DNA of 64,000 bases from NCBI RefSeq assembly GCF_035917235.1, contig NZ_CP108423.1:1116001-1180000 (forward strand), read 5' to 3'. Both the position numbers and the translations under genes were made by a program. The DNA comes from Streptomyces sp. NBC_01294. GTDB lineage: Bacteria > Actinomycetota > Actinomycetes > Streptomycetales > Streptomycetaceae. Shown piece after piece: positions 17,566-31,782 of the stretch. The first letter of the stretch is position 1; each line of letters begins with the position of its first letter. Under the pieces are notes generated by a model that saw only the letters and a program-made list of their open reading frames with translations, did no database searches and had not been told where the DNA came from.

Positions 17566-19305
17566 CTACGGCTCGCGGCCGCTCGTCGCCGCGTAGTACT
17601 GGAGGTCCTGTACCTCCACCGTGTGGTCCGCCCGGTACGGCAGTTCGACCTTCGCCGTGGCCTTCCCGCCCCGGACGACGTGCGCCGCGCTCGTCCCCGC
17701 CTTCAGCGGGAGCAGCTCGGAGTGGATTCCCGCGGGGGCCTCGTGGCTGTCCTGGGCTGATCCGACGGTCGTCCGGACGACCCCGGGTCCGGTGAGGAAG
17801 CTGAGCACCTCCACCCTGTCGCGGGGCGGGGCGCTCCCCTTGCGCAGCGACATCACCAGCGACTGGTCGCCCGTCGGATCGGCGTGGGCGAACTGCGTGC
17901 GCGCGGAGAGGTACACGGTGTCGCGGACGATCTTCGGCCAGCTGCCCGTCTTGAACTTGGTCAGGTAGTACGAGGTCAGGTCCAGGTAGGCGTGGCCGTT
18001 GTGCAGGGAGGGCGCGAACTGGCTGCCCTCCGAGTAGTCGTTCCAGGTGGTCAGCTGCACCCAGTCGGCGCCGTCCTCGATGGCGCGCGTCCAGGTGGCG
18101 CGCAGGGTCGCGGTGTTGCCTGCCTCGTCGTAGATGCCCTGGTTGGGGCGGGCGTCCTGGACCGATACGGGCTGCATCCAGATCTTGCCCATGCCGTGGG
18201 CCCGCTGGACGTCGCGCGTGGAGCTCTCCTGGCCTACGTAGCTGCGGCTGCCCCATTCGGAGAAGCCGTGGCTGATCGGGGCGAACTCGCCGCTGTGTGC
18301 GCCGAAGTCGAGGAAGAGCGGGACGAAGGCGGTGCGGATGCCGTGCTCGGCCTTGAGGATGCCGATGACCTCGGTCCACCAGGCCACGCTCTTCTCCTCC
18401 GCCTTGAACGGGGAGACGACGAGCCGGCCGTCGGGGAGCCGGTGTGCGGAGGAGGCGTCGGCGAGCGTGGCGATCGCCCCGGCGAGCACGCCCGGGTCGT
18501 CGGTCTTCAGCGAGGTCATGTCCGGCATCAGCATGATCTTGAACGCCGGGTCGACCGAGCGGGCCGCCGCCATCAGCAGGTTGGAGCGGTCCCAGTTCTT
18601 GCCGGAGAGGGAGAGGAGGTCGAGGGTGAAGCCGTCGATGCCCGCGGCGCGGGCCGTGCGCACCTCCTGCTGGAGGTTGGCGAACTCCCAGTCGCCGCTC
18701 TTCGGCGCCACGGGTAGCGGCCGGTCGCGCAGCAGGCCGCCGTACTTCCCGTGCTTTCCGCTCTCGCCGTCGGGGTTCAGGTAGTTGCGGGTGTAGTAGT
18801 CGTTGTCCGCGCCCGCGTTGTCGAGGGACAGCGGGTACGGGGTGAAGTAGTGGGCGAACACCAGCTTCTTGCCCGCTTCGCCGGAGCGCAGGGCGGCCGG
18901 CTGGGGCATGTCGAAGGGCAGGGCGCCGGTGGGGCGCTCGGCCCCGGTGTCGGTGGCGCCCTTGGGGTTGCCCTTGGCGGCCGCGCCCTTGGTGGGCGGC
19001 GGCGTGGCCGGTGGCGAGGAGGCCGGGCCGGGGGCGTCGCCGGGGCCGGCGGACCACGGGACGTCTGCGGCCGGGGCCGAACGGCTGCCCGCGGCGCCCG
19101 CGCTGAGGGGGTCCCAGGCGATGCCGGTGGCCGCGCAGACCCCGACCAGGAAGAAGGCGGAGAGCAGCAGGGCCAGCAGCGGCCTGCCGCCGCGGACGGC
19201 GGGCCGGCGCCGGTGGGACACGGGCCCGGCCGCCCGGTCCGTGTGTTCCGTCCGCCGCGCCGCCCGGCGCCGTGCTCGCCGGTCCGTTCGCCGGTCCGCT
19301 GTCAT
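17566..19305 (-). CDS. secreted glycoside hydrolase family 71 (alpha-1,3-glucanase type)
   Basis: A 579-residue protein. An Arg-rich N-terminus is followed by a hydrophobic signal anchor (residues about 42-62, LLALLLSAFFLVGVCAATGI), a Pro/Ala/Gly linker to about residue 140, then the GH71 barrel: KLVFAHYFTPYPLSLDNAG, AARAAGIDGFTLDLLSL, KIMLMPDM and WVQLTTWNDYSEGSQFAPS. A C-terminal beta-rich domain of about 120 residues follows. Family members cut alpha-1,3-glucan of fungal walls. Start ATG 19305. It is monocistronic, with its own terminator. Confidence 0.85.
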   Translation of the reverse strand: MTADRRTDRRARRRAARRTEHTDRAAGPVSHRRRPAVRGGRPLLALLLSAFFLVGVCAATGIAWDPLSAGAAGSRSAPAADVPWSAGPGDAPGPASSPPATPPPTKGAAAKGNPKGATDTGAERPTGALPFDMPQPAALRSGEAGKKLVFAHYFTPYPLSLDNAGADNDYYTRNYLNPDGESGKHGKYGGLLRDRPLPVAPKSGDWEFANLQQEVRTARAAGIDGFTLDLLSLSGKNWDRSNLLMAAARSVDPAFKIMLMPDMTSLKTDDPGVLAGAIATLADASSAHRLPDGRLVVSPFKAEEKSVAWWTEVIGILKAEHGIRTAFVPLFLDFGAHSGEFAPISHGFSEWGSRSYVGQESSTRDVQRAHGMGKIWMQPVSVQDARPNQGIYDEAGNTATLRATWTRAIEDGADWVQLTTWNDYSEGSQFAPSLHNGHAYLDLTSYYLTKFKTGSWPKIVRDTVYLSARTQFAHADPTGDQSLVMSLRKGSAPPRDRVEVLSFLTGPGVVRTTVGSAQDSHEAPAGIHSELLPLKAGTSAAHVVRGGKATAKVELPYRADHTVEVQDLQYYAATSGREP

Positions 19306-19479
19306 CCTGGTCCCTCCCGCGAATATGCCCCGAGTGGGGGCTGCACAGCAGTAGAGCCCATTACCGGCTTCCGGACAACCGTTCCCAGGGGCCGGGCCCC
19401 GGGCACGTACGTCACGCGGACCACGGGAACTACGCAGCCCCGTCCGCCCGTGCGCCCCGTCCGGCGGAGTCAGTCGGAG

Positions 19480-20898
19480 TCAGTCGGAGCGGGGGGCGGC
19501 GATGTCGGCGTTCTCCAGGATCCCGATGGCGTCCGGCACGAGGATCGCAGCCGAGTAGTAGGAGCTGACCAGGTAGGACATGACCGACTTCTGGTCGATG
19601 CCCATGCAGCGGACGTTGAGGCCCGGTTCGACCTGTTCCGGGATCGCGGCCGGGCGCAGGCCGATGACACCTCCGTTGTCCTCCCCGGTGCGCAGGGCCA
19701 GGATCGAGCTGGTGTGGCCGCCCACGACCGGGATCTTGCCGCAGGGCAGCAGCGGGACGCCGCGCCAGGACGGCACCTGCTTGCCGTGGACCTCGACCGT
19801 CTGCGGGACGAGGCCGCGCTTGTTGCACTCGCGCAGGAAGGCGGCGACGGCCTTGGGATGCGCGAGGAAGAACGCGGTGCCCCGGCGCATGCTGAGCAGG
19901 TCGTCCATGTCGTCGGGGGTGGGCGGGCCGGACCAGGTGCTGATGCGCTGTCCGTAGTCGGCGTTGTGCAGGAGGCCGAACTCCCGGTTGTTGAGCAGTT
20001 CGGACTCCTCGCGTTCGCGCATCGCCTCGACGGTCAGGCGCAGTTGCTGCTCGAACTGGTTCATCGGGTCGTTGTAGAGGTCGGCGACCCGCGTGTGGAT
20101 CTGCAGCACGGTCTGGGCGAGGCTGAGCTCGTACTCGCGCGGCTGCAGTTCGTAGTCGGCGAAGGTGGCGGGCAGCAGGGCCTCGCCCGCGTGCCCGGAG
20201 GCGAGTTCGATGTCGGCCTCGCCGCGCCGGTTGACGGGGCGCCGGCCGTTCTCGACGTACTGCTCCAGGTGGGCCCGCAGGCTCGCCGCGCGGCCGAGCA
20301 CCTCCTGGAAGGAGCTCCAGCGCAGCACCATGACGGTGGCCGCGGTGGTGGCCCGTACGCCGTAGCCCCAGCGCGGGTCGGCCTGGCCGAGGGCGTCGTC
20401 GCCGAGCTGGTCGCCGTCGGTGACGACGCCGAGGAGTTCGCTCCCGCCGTACTTGCCCGGCGTCTGCTTCTCGAAGCGGCCGTGGGCGATGACGAACACC
20501 TCGGCGACGGGGGCGCCCGCCTCGACGAGGACGTCTCCGGCGCGCAGGTCGCGCGTGACGAAGCGCAGGGCCAGCTCCTCCAGTACGGCGGAGTCGGCGT
20601 AGCCCTTGAGGACGGGCAGCTCGGTGAGGGTGGGGGCGAGGATGCGTACGTCGTCCGCGCCGGCCTGGACGAAGGAGACGCGGCCGCGCCCGACGGCGTG
20701 GGTCAGCCGGCGGTTGACGCGGTAGGTGCCGGCGCCCAGGTCCACCCAGGGCAGCATGCGCAGCAGCCAGCGCGAGCTGATGCCCTGCATCTGGGGGACG
20801 GACTTGGTGGTCGTCGCGAGATTGCGGGCCGCGGCGGTGCTCAGGCTCAGCCGCCGGTCGTCGGCGGGGTCCAGGAGTGGCTGCGCCTCTGCGGTCAT
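19480..20898 (-). CDS. family 2B encapsulin shell protein (EshA/SrpI-like), copy 1
   Basis: A 472-residue HK97-fold shell protein with a cyclic-nucleotide-binding-like (CNB) domain inserted in it. The N-arm reads [15 protein letters not shown] and [20 protein letters not shown]; the CNB-like insert covers about residues 88-205 (LRAGDVLVEAGAPVAEVFVI); the shell core resumes with LQPREYELSLAQTVLQIHTR and ends [20 protein letters not shown]. The CNB insert lacks the usual FGE..ALL..RxA phosphate cassette, so cyclic nucleotide binding is doubtful. Family 2B shells assemble into nanocompartments around terpene-pathway enzymes. It is divergent from a terpene cyclase across a 273-base control region. 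GGGAGGAA lies eight bases before ATG 20898. Confidence 0.93.
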   Translation of the reverse strand: MTAEAQPLLDPADDRRLSLSTAAARNLATTTKSVPQMQGISSRWLLRMLPWVDLGAGTYRVNRRLTHAVGRGRVSFVQAGADDVRILAPTLTELPVLKGYADSAVLEELALRFVTRDLRAGDVLVEAGAPVAEVFVIAHGRFEKQTPGKYGGSELLGVVTDGDQLGDDALGQADPRWGYGVRATTAATVMVLRWSSFQEVLGRAASLRAHLEQYVENGRRPVNRRGEADIELASGHAGEALLPATFADYELQPREYELSLAQTVLQIHTRVADLYNDPMNQFEQQLRLTVEAMREREESELLNNREFGLLHNADYGQRISTWSGPPTPDDMDDLLSMRRGTAFFLAHPKAVAAFLRECNKRGLVPQTVEVHGKQVPSWRGVPLLPCGKIPVVGGHTSSILALRTGEDNGGVIGLRPAAIPEQVEPGLNVRCMGIDQKSVMSYLVSSYYSAAILVPDAIGILENADIAAPRSD

Positions 20899-20995
20899 GC
20901 GGGGTTCCTCCCTGCGTCGGTCCACGCGGAGCGTGCTGCACGCTCACGGTGCGGCGCGGGGCGTCACGTGCGGTAGCCGCGCCGGCCCGGGGGCT

Positions 20996-21091
20996 GTTGA
21001 AAATCGCGGGCGGTTGAAGCCCTGCACGCCTGTGCGAACTCCCGGGTGGGCGCACATCCGTGCAGGCTTTCAACGCCGCCGCATCTTCAAC
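20996..21091. promoter_or_regulatory. bidirectional control element with four GTTGAA/TTCAAC half-sites
   Basis: Two 41-base arms (20996-21036 and 21051-21091) form an imperfect inverted repeat, 30 of 41 bases matching, around a 14-base centre. Each arm holds two GTTGAA (or TTCAAC) hexamers spaced 17 bases start to start. The same TTCAAC-N11-TTCAAC pair occurs at 23758-23781. The symmetry suits divergent control of the shell gene (-) and cyclase gene (+). Confidence 0.7.
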
Positions 21092-21171
21092 GGGCCGGCG
21101 GGCGCCGGGCCTTCCGGGGGCGGGGGCGGCCCCCGCTCCATGGGTGGGTGTGCCGACCCGCAGGAGGAGCC

Positions 21172-22314
21172 ATGGACCGCGCCCCCGCTCACGCTCCGGC
21201 CCGCCCCCGGGCGGCCGCCGCCGATCCGGCGGACGTCCTGAGCCGACTGCTCCACGGCCGCAGCGCCCTGGGAACCGCTCCCCCGCGGGCCGCTCCCGTC
21301 CCTGCGGGCACGGGCCCTGCGGGCACGGGCGCGGCCGCCGGCACCGGCATCGTCATTCCCCCGCTGTACTGCCCCGACGCCGTCCGGGACGACCCGGCGC
21401 TGGCCGACGAGGTGAACGAGGAACTCGTCCGGTGGGCCGCCGGGATCGGGATCTACACGGGCCGCCTGGACATGCTGCGCGCGTGCGGGTTCGGCCGGCT
21501 GATGATGCTCGCGCACCCGGACTGCGACTCCGCCGACCGGCTGCTGGCGGCCGCCAAGTGCGGGGTCTCCGAGTGGGCCGTGGACGACCACTGGGTCGAC
21601 GAGGGGGAGCACGCCGACCCGGGGCTGATCGGCCTGCGCACGGCGCTCGCGCACGCCGTGGTCGACCCGGTGCGGCTGCCGCCGCGCTACGAGCGGCAGT
21701 TCGAGGAGCGGGTGGCGGCCGAACCCGTGCTGCGCGCCTTCCGCTCCGCTCTGGAGCACCTCGCCGAGTTCGCCTCCCCCACCCAGGTGACCCGCCTGCG
21801 GTACCAGCTGGCCGTGATGTTCGTCGGGTACAACCAGGAGGCCGAGTGGCGGACCTCCGCCCGCAGGCCGTCGGTGTGGGAGTACCTGGTGCACCGGTAC
21901 GAGAACGGCTTCTTCCCCTGCATGGCCCTGACCGATCCGGTCGGCGGCTACGAGGTCCCCGCGCACGAGTTCGCGGACGCCCGGGTGCGGCGCACGTACA
22001 TGTACGCGGGCGCGGCCAACTGTCTGCTCAACGACCTGTACTCGATGGCCCGGGAGGACCCGGGCGACACCAACCTCCCCCGTGTGATCGCGGCCGAGGA
22101 GCACTGCTCGCTCCAGGAGGCGGTGAACCGCACGGCCGCGATCCACGACGAGGTGATGCACACCGTCGAGGCGGAGTCGGCCGCCCTGGCCGCCCTCGGC
22201 TCGCCCGCGCTGGGCCGCTTCCTGGAGGGGATCTGGAACTGGATGGGCGGGTCGAAGGAGTGGCACGCCACGACCCCCCGCTACCACGGCCGACCGAGCG
22301 GAGGCACACCTTAG
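21172..22314 (+). CDS. encapsulin-associated terpene cyclase, 2-methylisoborneol-synthase-like
   Basis: A 380-residue class I terpene cyclase. Residues 1-60 are Ala/Pro/Gly-rich and disordered and contain LLHGRSALGTAPP (Gly29-Thr35), which resembles the shell-targeting stretch of family 2 cargo cyclases. The catalytic domain has the Mg-binding motif DDHWVDE (Asp138) and the NSE triad in NDLYSMARE (Asn287, Ser, Glu), then a final WHATTPRYH that matches the arginine-tyrosine end of the family. GGAGGAG precedes ATG 21172. No geranyl-diphosphate methyltransferase, the usual partner of 2-MIB synthase, is nearby, so the product is uncertain; an unmethylated monoterpene is possible. Confidence 0.88.
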   Translation: MDRAPAHAPARPRAAAADPADVLSRLLHGRSALGTAPPRAAPVPAGTGPAGTGAAAGTGIVIPPLYCPDAVRDDPALADEVNEELVRWAAGIGIYTGRLDMLRACGFGRLMMLAHPDCDSADRLLAAAKCGVSEWAVDDHWVDEGEHADPGLIGLRTALAHAVVDPVRLPPRYERQFEERVAAEPVLRAFRSALEHLAEFASPTQVTRLRYQLAVMFVGYNQEAEWRTSARRPSVWEYLVHRYENGFFPCMALTDPVGGYEVPAHEFADARVRRTYMYAGAANCLLNDLYSMAREDPGDTNLPRVIAAEEHCSLQEAVNRTAAIHDEVMHTVEAESAALAALGSPALGRFLEGIWNWMGGSKEWHATTPRYHGRPSGGTP

Positions 22315-22353
22315 ACCCGGCCTCGCCCCCTGCTCTGTCCGGCCGGGGGCGTC

Positions 22354-23724
22354 TCAGCCGAGCCCGCGGACCCGTTCCAGCAGCGCCCGCGCCGTGCGGT
22401 TGCCGCGGACGGGCTGGAGGCGGCCGCGCAGGCGGCGTACGGCGTCGTCCACCCGCGCGGAGTCCAGCTGGGGTACCGCGTCCAGCATCTCGTGCCAGGT
22501 GGCACAGGCCCGCTCCACATGGCCTTGGCCCAGGTGGAGTTCGGCGAGCCGCGCGAGGGTGACGGCCCGCGCCCGGCGCTCGCCGGCCGGCCGGTGCCGC
22601 AGGGACGTGCCGAGCGCGGTGATCGCACCGCGCGCGTCCCCGAGGGCCGCCAGCGCCTCGGCCTGCTGGTGGGCGAGCGCGGCCGGATGGTAGTCCCCGA
22701 TGGCCGCGTGCTGGCCGGCCGAGCGCTCCAACAGCCTCTCCGCCTCGCCCAGATGGGTCAGGGCCGCCCGCCGGTCGCCGCAGCCGGCCTCGGCGACCGC
22801 CAGCTGCCCGGTGACGAACGCGGCCTGCAGGGAGGGCAGCCGCCCCGCCTCCCGGGCCGCGGCCTCCGCCAGTTCCCACGCCTGTTTGCGGTGGCCCAGG
22901 TGGTGGGCCTGGACGCTCATGGCCCGCAGGACGGGCGCCCAGCACTGCGGGTCCCCGGCCTCCTGGCCGAGCCGCAGCCCCGCCCGGTAGTAGGCCTGGG
23001 CCGTGCCCTGCTGGTTGCCGTCGAAGCACAGGAAGCCCGCCGTGTACGCGAGCCGCGCGGCGCAGCCCAGCAGCCGGTGGCGTACCGCGGGCGCGGCGTC
23101 GGCGCGCAGCCAGGGCGCCACGGTGGTGGCGAGGTAGCGGGTCAGGGCGGGGCGGGCCAGGCCGCTGCCGAACATCATGTCGGCGTTGCGGAAGACCGGC
23201 AGCACGGCCTCGGCGGCCTCCACGTGGTCGGCTCCGATCCGGCCGGCCGGCCGGGCGGGAGCCCCGGTCGGAGTCCCGGTCCCGTGCGACGGCGGCCAGC
23301 CGGGGGGCCGCCAGGCGGAGGAGTAGACGGGGATCTCGCCCAGCAGGGACTCCGCGTAGGCGGCGGCGTCCCCGGCGCCCGGCCCGCCCACGGCCGCGGG
23401 TTGCGGTGCGAGGGCGTCCGCGCCGTGCGGTCCGGGTCCGGGGCGGTCCCGTGCCCGGGCGGCGCCGGCCGGGCGCGCGAGTCCGGTGTCCGCCGGGCTG
23501 ACCCGCCGCCCGGTCCGGCGGCTGAGCGCCTCGGCGGCGAGGGCGACGACGTGCGCGGGTGGGCGGGTTCCGGCGAGCCAGTGGGAGATCGAGGTCCGGT
23601 CGTAACGCAGGGTGAGGCCGGTTTCGGCGGCGACGCCGTTGACGGCACGTGCGAAGTCCTGCCCGCTCCAGCGGGCGTCGGCGAGGAGGGTGCGGAGTCG
23701 TCCGTTGGGTTCACGCCTGGCCAT
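22354..23724 (-). CDS. HTH regulator with TPR-type helical repeats
   Basis: A 456-residue protein. Residues about 8-70 form an Xre-like helix-turn-helix (LRTLLADARWSGQDFARAV, RTSISHWLAGTRPPAHVVAL). A Pro/Arg linker follows, then roughly seven TPR-like helical hairpins from residue about 165 (AQAYYRAGLRLGQEAGD, AWELAEAAAREAG, ALAALGDARGAITAL) to the end. Streptomyces has many such regulators; ligands are mostly unknown. It is sandwiched between the two encapsulin operons and has the TTCAAC pair 34-57 bases before ATG 23724, making it the prime candidate to bind this element and control both operons and itself. Confidence 0.85.
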   Translation of the reverse strand: MARREPNGRLRTLLADARWSGQDFARAVNGVAAETGLTLRYDRTSISHWLAGTRPPAHVVALAAEALSRRTGRRVSPADTGLARPAGAARARDRPGPGPHGADALAPQPAAVGGPGAGDAAAYAESLLGEIPVYSSAWRPPGWPPSHGTGTPTGAPARPAGRIGADHVEAAEAVLPVFRNADMMFGSGLARPALTRYLATTVAPWLRADAAPAVRHRLLGCAARLAYTAGFLCFDGNQQGTAQAYYRAGLRLGQEAGDPQCWAPVLRAMSVQAHHLGHRKQAWELAEAAAREAGRLPSLQAAFVTGQLAVAEAGCGDRRAALTHLGEAERLLERSAGQHAAIGDYHPAALAHQQAEALAALGDARGAITALGTSLRHRPAGERRARAVTLARLAELHLGQGHVERACATWHEMLDAVPQLDSARVDDAVRRLRGRLQPVRGNRTARALLERVRGLG

Positions 23725-23757
23725 CAGAAACTGCCCAGCTCGTACACGTGTCCATCC

Positions 23758-23781
23758 ATTCAACGCGGTCGGACATTCAAC
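23758..23781. promoter_or_regulatory. TTCAAC-N11-TTCAAC direct repeat
   Basis: ATTCAAC at 23758-23764 and again at 23775-23781, 17 bases apart. Over the 23-base TTCAAC-N11-TTCAAC unit it matches the right arm of the element at 21068-21091 at 18 positions. It sits between the HTH/TPR regulator and the polyprenyl synthase operon. Confidence 0.7.
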
Positions 23782-23978
23782 ACGGAGGGGTGGGGACGGA
23801 TGTACCGGGTGCGGCCGTCCTGCCCCTAACTAAGACGTGTGCGCCGGGTGGCACACGGTCACACCGCGTGGCCCTGGCGTACGGGAGCACAGCAGACCGC
23901 ACGGAGCACGCCGCCCCGTCCGGTCACTCCCGCACACCACCCCCCGCCCGGCCCGCTGCCCAGGAGGTGCGTCCATCC

Positions 23979-25004
23979 ATGACCACGTACGTGAAGGACC
24001 GGGACGACCACGGCACCACCGCCGTGCTCGGCCGCACCCGGGCGGCGGTGGAACCACTGCTGCGCGCGGCCGTGCGTTCGCTGCCCGGCGGAGTGCGGGC
24101 GGTGTCCGAGTACCACCTCGGGTGGCGCGACCACACCGGGGCTCCGGTCGCCGCCGGGGCGGGGAAGGCGATACGGCCGGCGCTGGTGCTGGCCGCGGCG
24201 CGGGCGGTCGGCGGCCGCGAGGAGGACGCCCTCGGGGCCGCCGCGGCCACCGAACTCGTCCACAACTTCACGCTGTTGCACGACGACGTCATCGATCGCG
24301 ATCCGACGCGCCGGCACCGGCCGACCGCCTGGACGGTGTTCGGCGACGCCCGGGCGATCGTCGCGGGCGACGCGATGGCCGCGCTCGCGGTGCGGCTGGT
24401 CGCCGACCGGACCGAGGCCGTGGTCCGGTTGTCGGACTGCGTGGTCGAGCTGTGCGAGGGCCAGCACGACGACTGCGCCTTCGAGACCCGGACGGCGGTC
24501 GCCCTGGCCGAGGCGATGACCACGGCGGAGGCGAAGACCGGGGCCCTGCTGGGCGCGGCCTGCGCCCTCGGCGGGCTGTACGGGGGCGCTGCGCCGGAGG
24601 TCACGGCCGCCCTCGACGCCTTCGGGCGCGGCATCGGGGTCGGTTTCCAGCTGATCGACGACCTGCTCGGGATCTGGGGCGACCCGGAGATCACCGGGAA
24701 GCCCGTCGGCGCCGACCTCGCGGCCCGCAAGAAGTCCATGCCGGTGGTCGCCGCCCTGCTGTCGGGAACGGAGGCGGGCGCCGAGCTCGCCGCCCTGTAC
24801 GCCGGGACCCGCCCGCTCGGCGCGGCCGGGGTCGCCCGCGCGACGGTCCTGGTCGAGCGGGCCGGCGGGCGGGACTGGGCGCAGCGCGAGGCGTGCGTAC
24901 GGGCGGCCCGGGCGCTGGAATGCCTGGCCGAGGCCGTCCCCGACCCGGCGGCGACCGCCGAGCTGGTGTCGCTGTGCGAGCTGATCACCCGGAGGGACCG
25001 CTGA
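23979..25004 (+). CDS. encapsulin-associated polyprenyl synthase (isoprenyl diphosphate synthase)
   Basis: A 341-residue trans-prenyl diphosphate synthase. The first Asp-rich motif is [18 protein letters not shown] (Asp about 102) and the second is [13 protein letters not shown], followed by [17 protein letters not shown]. It should chain dimethylallyl and isopentenyl diphosphates to geranyl, farnesyl or geranylgeranyl diphosphate. A short disordered N-terminus (residues 1-22) precedes the fold. AGGAGGTG lies nine bases before ATG 23979. It is first in an operon with a shell protein and a sesquiterpene cyclase, which fits farnesyl diphosphate supply inside or at the compartment. Confidence 0.92.
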   Translation: MTTYVKDRDDHGTTAVLGRTRAAVEPLLRAAVRSLPGGVRAVSEYHLGWRDHTGAPVAAGAGKAIRPALVLAAARAVGGREEDALGAAAATELVHNFTLLHDDVIDRDPTRRHRPTAWTVFGDARAIVAGDAMAALAVRLVADRTEAVVRLSDCVVELCEGQHDDCAFETRTAVALAEAMTTAEAKTGALLGAACALGGLYGGAAPEVTAALDAFGRGIGVGFQLIDDLLGIWGDPEITGKPVGADLAARKKSMPVVAALLSGTEAGAELAALYAGTRPLGAAGVARATVLVERAGGRDWAQREACVRAARALECLAEAVPDPAATAELVSLCELITRRDR

Positions 25005-25095
25005 CCGGCGCAGCACCCGTCGTCGCGGGCGGCCCCCGCACCGCTCCCGGCCCCCGTGCCACCCCGAGGAAGACCGACCGAGAGGAAGGCCCGCC

Positions 25096-26505
25096 ATGCC
25101 CGTCGATCCCAGCGCCGAACCGAGCGCCGAGCAGCTGACCGCCGCCACCCGCCAGAGCCTGAGCACCGAAGCCGCCCGCAATCTGGCCACCACGACCAAG
25201 TCCGCGCCGCAGATGCAGGGGATCAGCTCGCGCTGGCTGCTGAGGATCCTGCCGTGGGTGCAGACCGGCGGCGGCACCTACCGGGTCAACCGGACGGTGA
25301 GCTACACCCTCGGCGACGGGCGCATCACCTTCGTCAAGACCGGGACCGAACTGCGGGTCATCCCGCCGATGCTGCGCGAGCTCGGCATGCTCCGAAGCTT
25401 CCCCGACGACCAGGTGGTGAAGGCGATCGCCGACCGGTTCGTGAAGGAGGAGTTCCGCAGGGGCGACGTCATCGTGCGGCGCGGCGAGCCCGTCGACAAG
25501 ATCTTCCTGATCGCCCACGGGCGGATCGAGCGGCTCGGCACCGGTGCCTACGGGGACGAGGCGAGCCTGGACGTGCTGAGCGACGGCGACCACTTCGGCC
25601 ACCACCCGCTGCCGGACGCCCGCTGGGAGTTCACGGCGCGGGCGCAGACGGACGTGGTGACGATGACCTTCAACCGCGGTGACTGGGACGCGGCGCTGAA
25701 CAGTTCCGCGGCGCTGCGCCGGCACGCCGAGGCCTACCTGGAGGCCGAGCGCGTCGGCCGCCGGGGCAGCGACGCCGTCGCCCTGTCCGCCGGCCACACG
25801 GGCGAGGTGCTGCTGCCCGGCACGTACGTCGACTACGAGGTGAGCCCGCGCGAGTACGAGCTCAGCGTCGCGCAGACCGTGCTGCGCGTGCATTCCCGGG
25901 TCTCGGATCTCTACAACCAGCCGATGAACCAGTCCGAGCAGCAACTGCGGCTCACGATCGAGGCGTTGAAGGAGCGCCAGGAGAGCGAGCTGATCAACAA
26001 CGCGGAGTTCGGGCTGCTGCACAACGCCGACTACGAGCAGCGGGTGTACGCCCGCACGGGCCCGCCCACCCCCGACGACCTGGACGAACTCCTCAGCCGT
26101 CGCCGCGGTTCGCAGTACTTCCTCGCCCACCCGCGCACCATCGCCGCCTTCGGCCGCGAGTGCAGCCGGCGCGGCCTGTACCCGGACAGCGTGGACTTCC
26201 AGGGCCACCGGCTCCCGTCCTGGCGCGGGGTGCCGCTGCTGCCCTGCAACAAGATCCCGGTGACCCCGGAGCGGACCAGTTCGATCCTGGTCCTGCGCAC
26301 GGGCGAGGACAACGAGGGGGTCGTCGGACTGCACCCGGTGGCGCTGCCCGACGAGTACCAGCCGGGCCTGTCCGTCCGTTTCATGAACATCAACGAGCAG
26401 GCGATCATCTCCTACCTGGTCACCGCCTATTACTCCGCGGCGATCCTGGTGCCCGACGCCGTCGGGGTGCTGGAGAACGTAGAGATCTCCCGATTCGACG
26501 ACTGA
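25096..26505 (+). CDS. family 2B encapsulin shell protein, copy 2
   Basis: A 469-residue paralogue of the shell at 19480-20898, with the same N-arm ([32 protein letters not shown]), CNB-like insert (residues about 85-205, [20 protein letters not shown]) and shell core ([38 protein letters not shown]). The ends match closely too ([20 protein letters not shown]). As in copy 1, the phosphate cassette of true cAMP-binding domains is not evident. Two shell paralogues could co-assemble or form two compartments. GAGAGGAAGG lies seven bases before ATG 25096; the geosmin-synthase-like gene follows after 12 bases. Confidence 0.93.
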   Translation: MPVDPSAEPSAEQLTAATRQSLSTEAARNLATTTKSAPQMQGISSRWLLRILPWVQTGGGTYRVNRTVSYTLGDGRITFVKTGTELRVIPPMLRELGMLRSFPDDQVVKAIADRFVKEEFRRGDVIVRRGEPVDKIFLIAHGRIERLGTGAYGDEASLDVLSDGDHFGHHPLPDARWEFTARAQTDVVTMTFNRGDWDAALNSSAALRRHAEAYLEAERVGRRGSDAVALSAGHTGEVLLPGTYVDYEVSPREYELSVAQTVLRVHSRVSDLYNQPMNQSEQQLRLTIEALKERQESELINNAEFGLLHNADYEQRVYARTGPPTPDDLDELLSRRRGSQYFLAHPRTIAAFGRECSRRGLYPDSVDFQGHRLPSWRGVPLLPCNKIPVTPERTSSILVLRTGEDNEGVVGLHPVALPDEYQPGLSVRFMNINEQAIISYLVTAYYSAAILVPDAVGVLENVEISRFDD

Positions 26506-28767
<2,262 letters not shown>

Positions 28768-28907
28768 CCTGGGCGGCAGCGGACGCTGCTGCGGAATGCG
28801 ACATTCCCCTGGTCTTACGCCCCAAGTGGCGCATAATCGACGTCACGCGGCTCGAACGAACCCTGTTGCCGCGCTTGGTCACGCATGCAATGGGGGGCAT
28901 CGTGCCG

Positions 28908-29369
28908 ATGAGGGAATCAGGGACGACCACAACACTGCCGGCGACCTCCGCGGAGATGTCCCGGCTGCTCACCGCCGTCCGACGGGGCCGGGTACTGACC
29001 GTGGCGGGCGGGTTGCGCGAGCCGCGCAGCCTGCTGGTGCGGGAGATCGCCCGGCGGATCGCGTCCAACTTCTACGACGGGGTCGCCGTCGTCGCCATGG
29101 ACCCGCACCACGGCGGCTACGGGGTCCGCGAACTGACGGCGGAGCTGGGCCGCGTACCCGCCGCGCCCCTGCCGCCGTCGGGGACGGCCAACGCCACCTG
29201 GTGGCTGGCCGAACGGGACATGCTGCTCGTCCTGGACGGCGCCGAGCAGCTCGGCCCGGACGCCCTGGCCTGGCTGCGGAACCTGCTGGCCGTGGCCCCA
29301 GGGCTGCGGATCCTGGCCGCCGGCCGGACTCCGCTGGCCTTCGAACAGGAACGGATCCACCGACTCTGA
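28908..29369 (+). CDS. small NB-ARC-like protein with degenerate P-loop
   Basis: A 153-residue protein that looks like the first half of an NB-ARC/STAND ATPase cut out of an AfsR- or LuxR-type regulator: [20 protein letters not shown] takes the P-loop position but lacks the GK[ST], [10 protein letters not shown] matches the Walker B segment (usually LLVLDNCEHL) and ILAAGRTPL matches the sensor segment (usually LATSREPL). ATG 28908 has a G-run ten bases upstream; GTG 28902 and ATG 28890 are alternatives. It follows the geosmin-like gene by 140 bases and probably has its own promoter (CATAAT at 28831). Function unknown. Confidence 0.6.
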   Translation: MRESGTTTTLPATSAEMSRLLTAVRRGRVLTVAGGLREPRSLLVREIARRIASNFYDGVAVVAMDPHHGGYGVRELTAELGRVPAAPLPPSGTANATWWLAERDMLLVLDGAEQLGPDALAWLRNLLAVAPGLRILAAGRTPLAFEQERIHRL

Positions 29370-29511
29370 CGCCCTGGGCCGCCACCGGCCCGGGGCGTGC
29401 AGGCCCCCGGGCCGTGCAGGCCCCCGGCCCCGGACACGGGTCCGCCCCGGCCGGGCACGGGGCCGACCGGGGCGGATCGCGTCAGGGACGCGCGCGCATC
29501 AGCTGACGGTG

Positions 29512-31782
<2,271 letters not shown>

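Noticed and set aside
21172..22314. Firm naming as 2-methylisoborneol synthase
   Set aside because: The partner methyltransferase is missing and the metal motif differs, so only a family-level name is supported.
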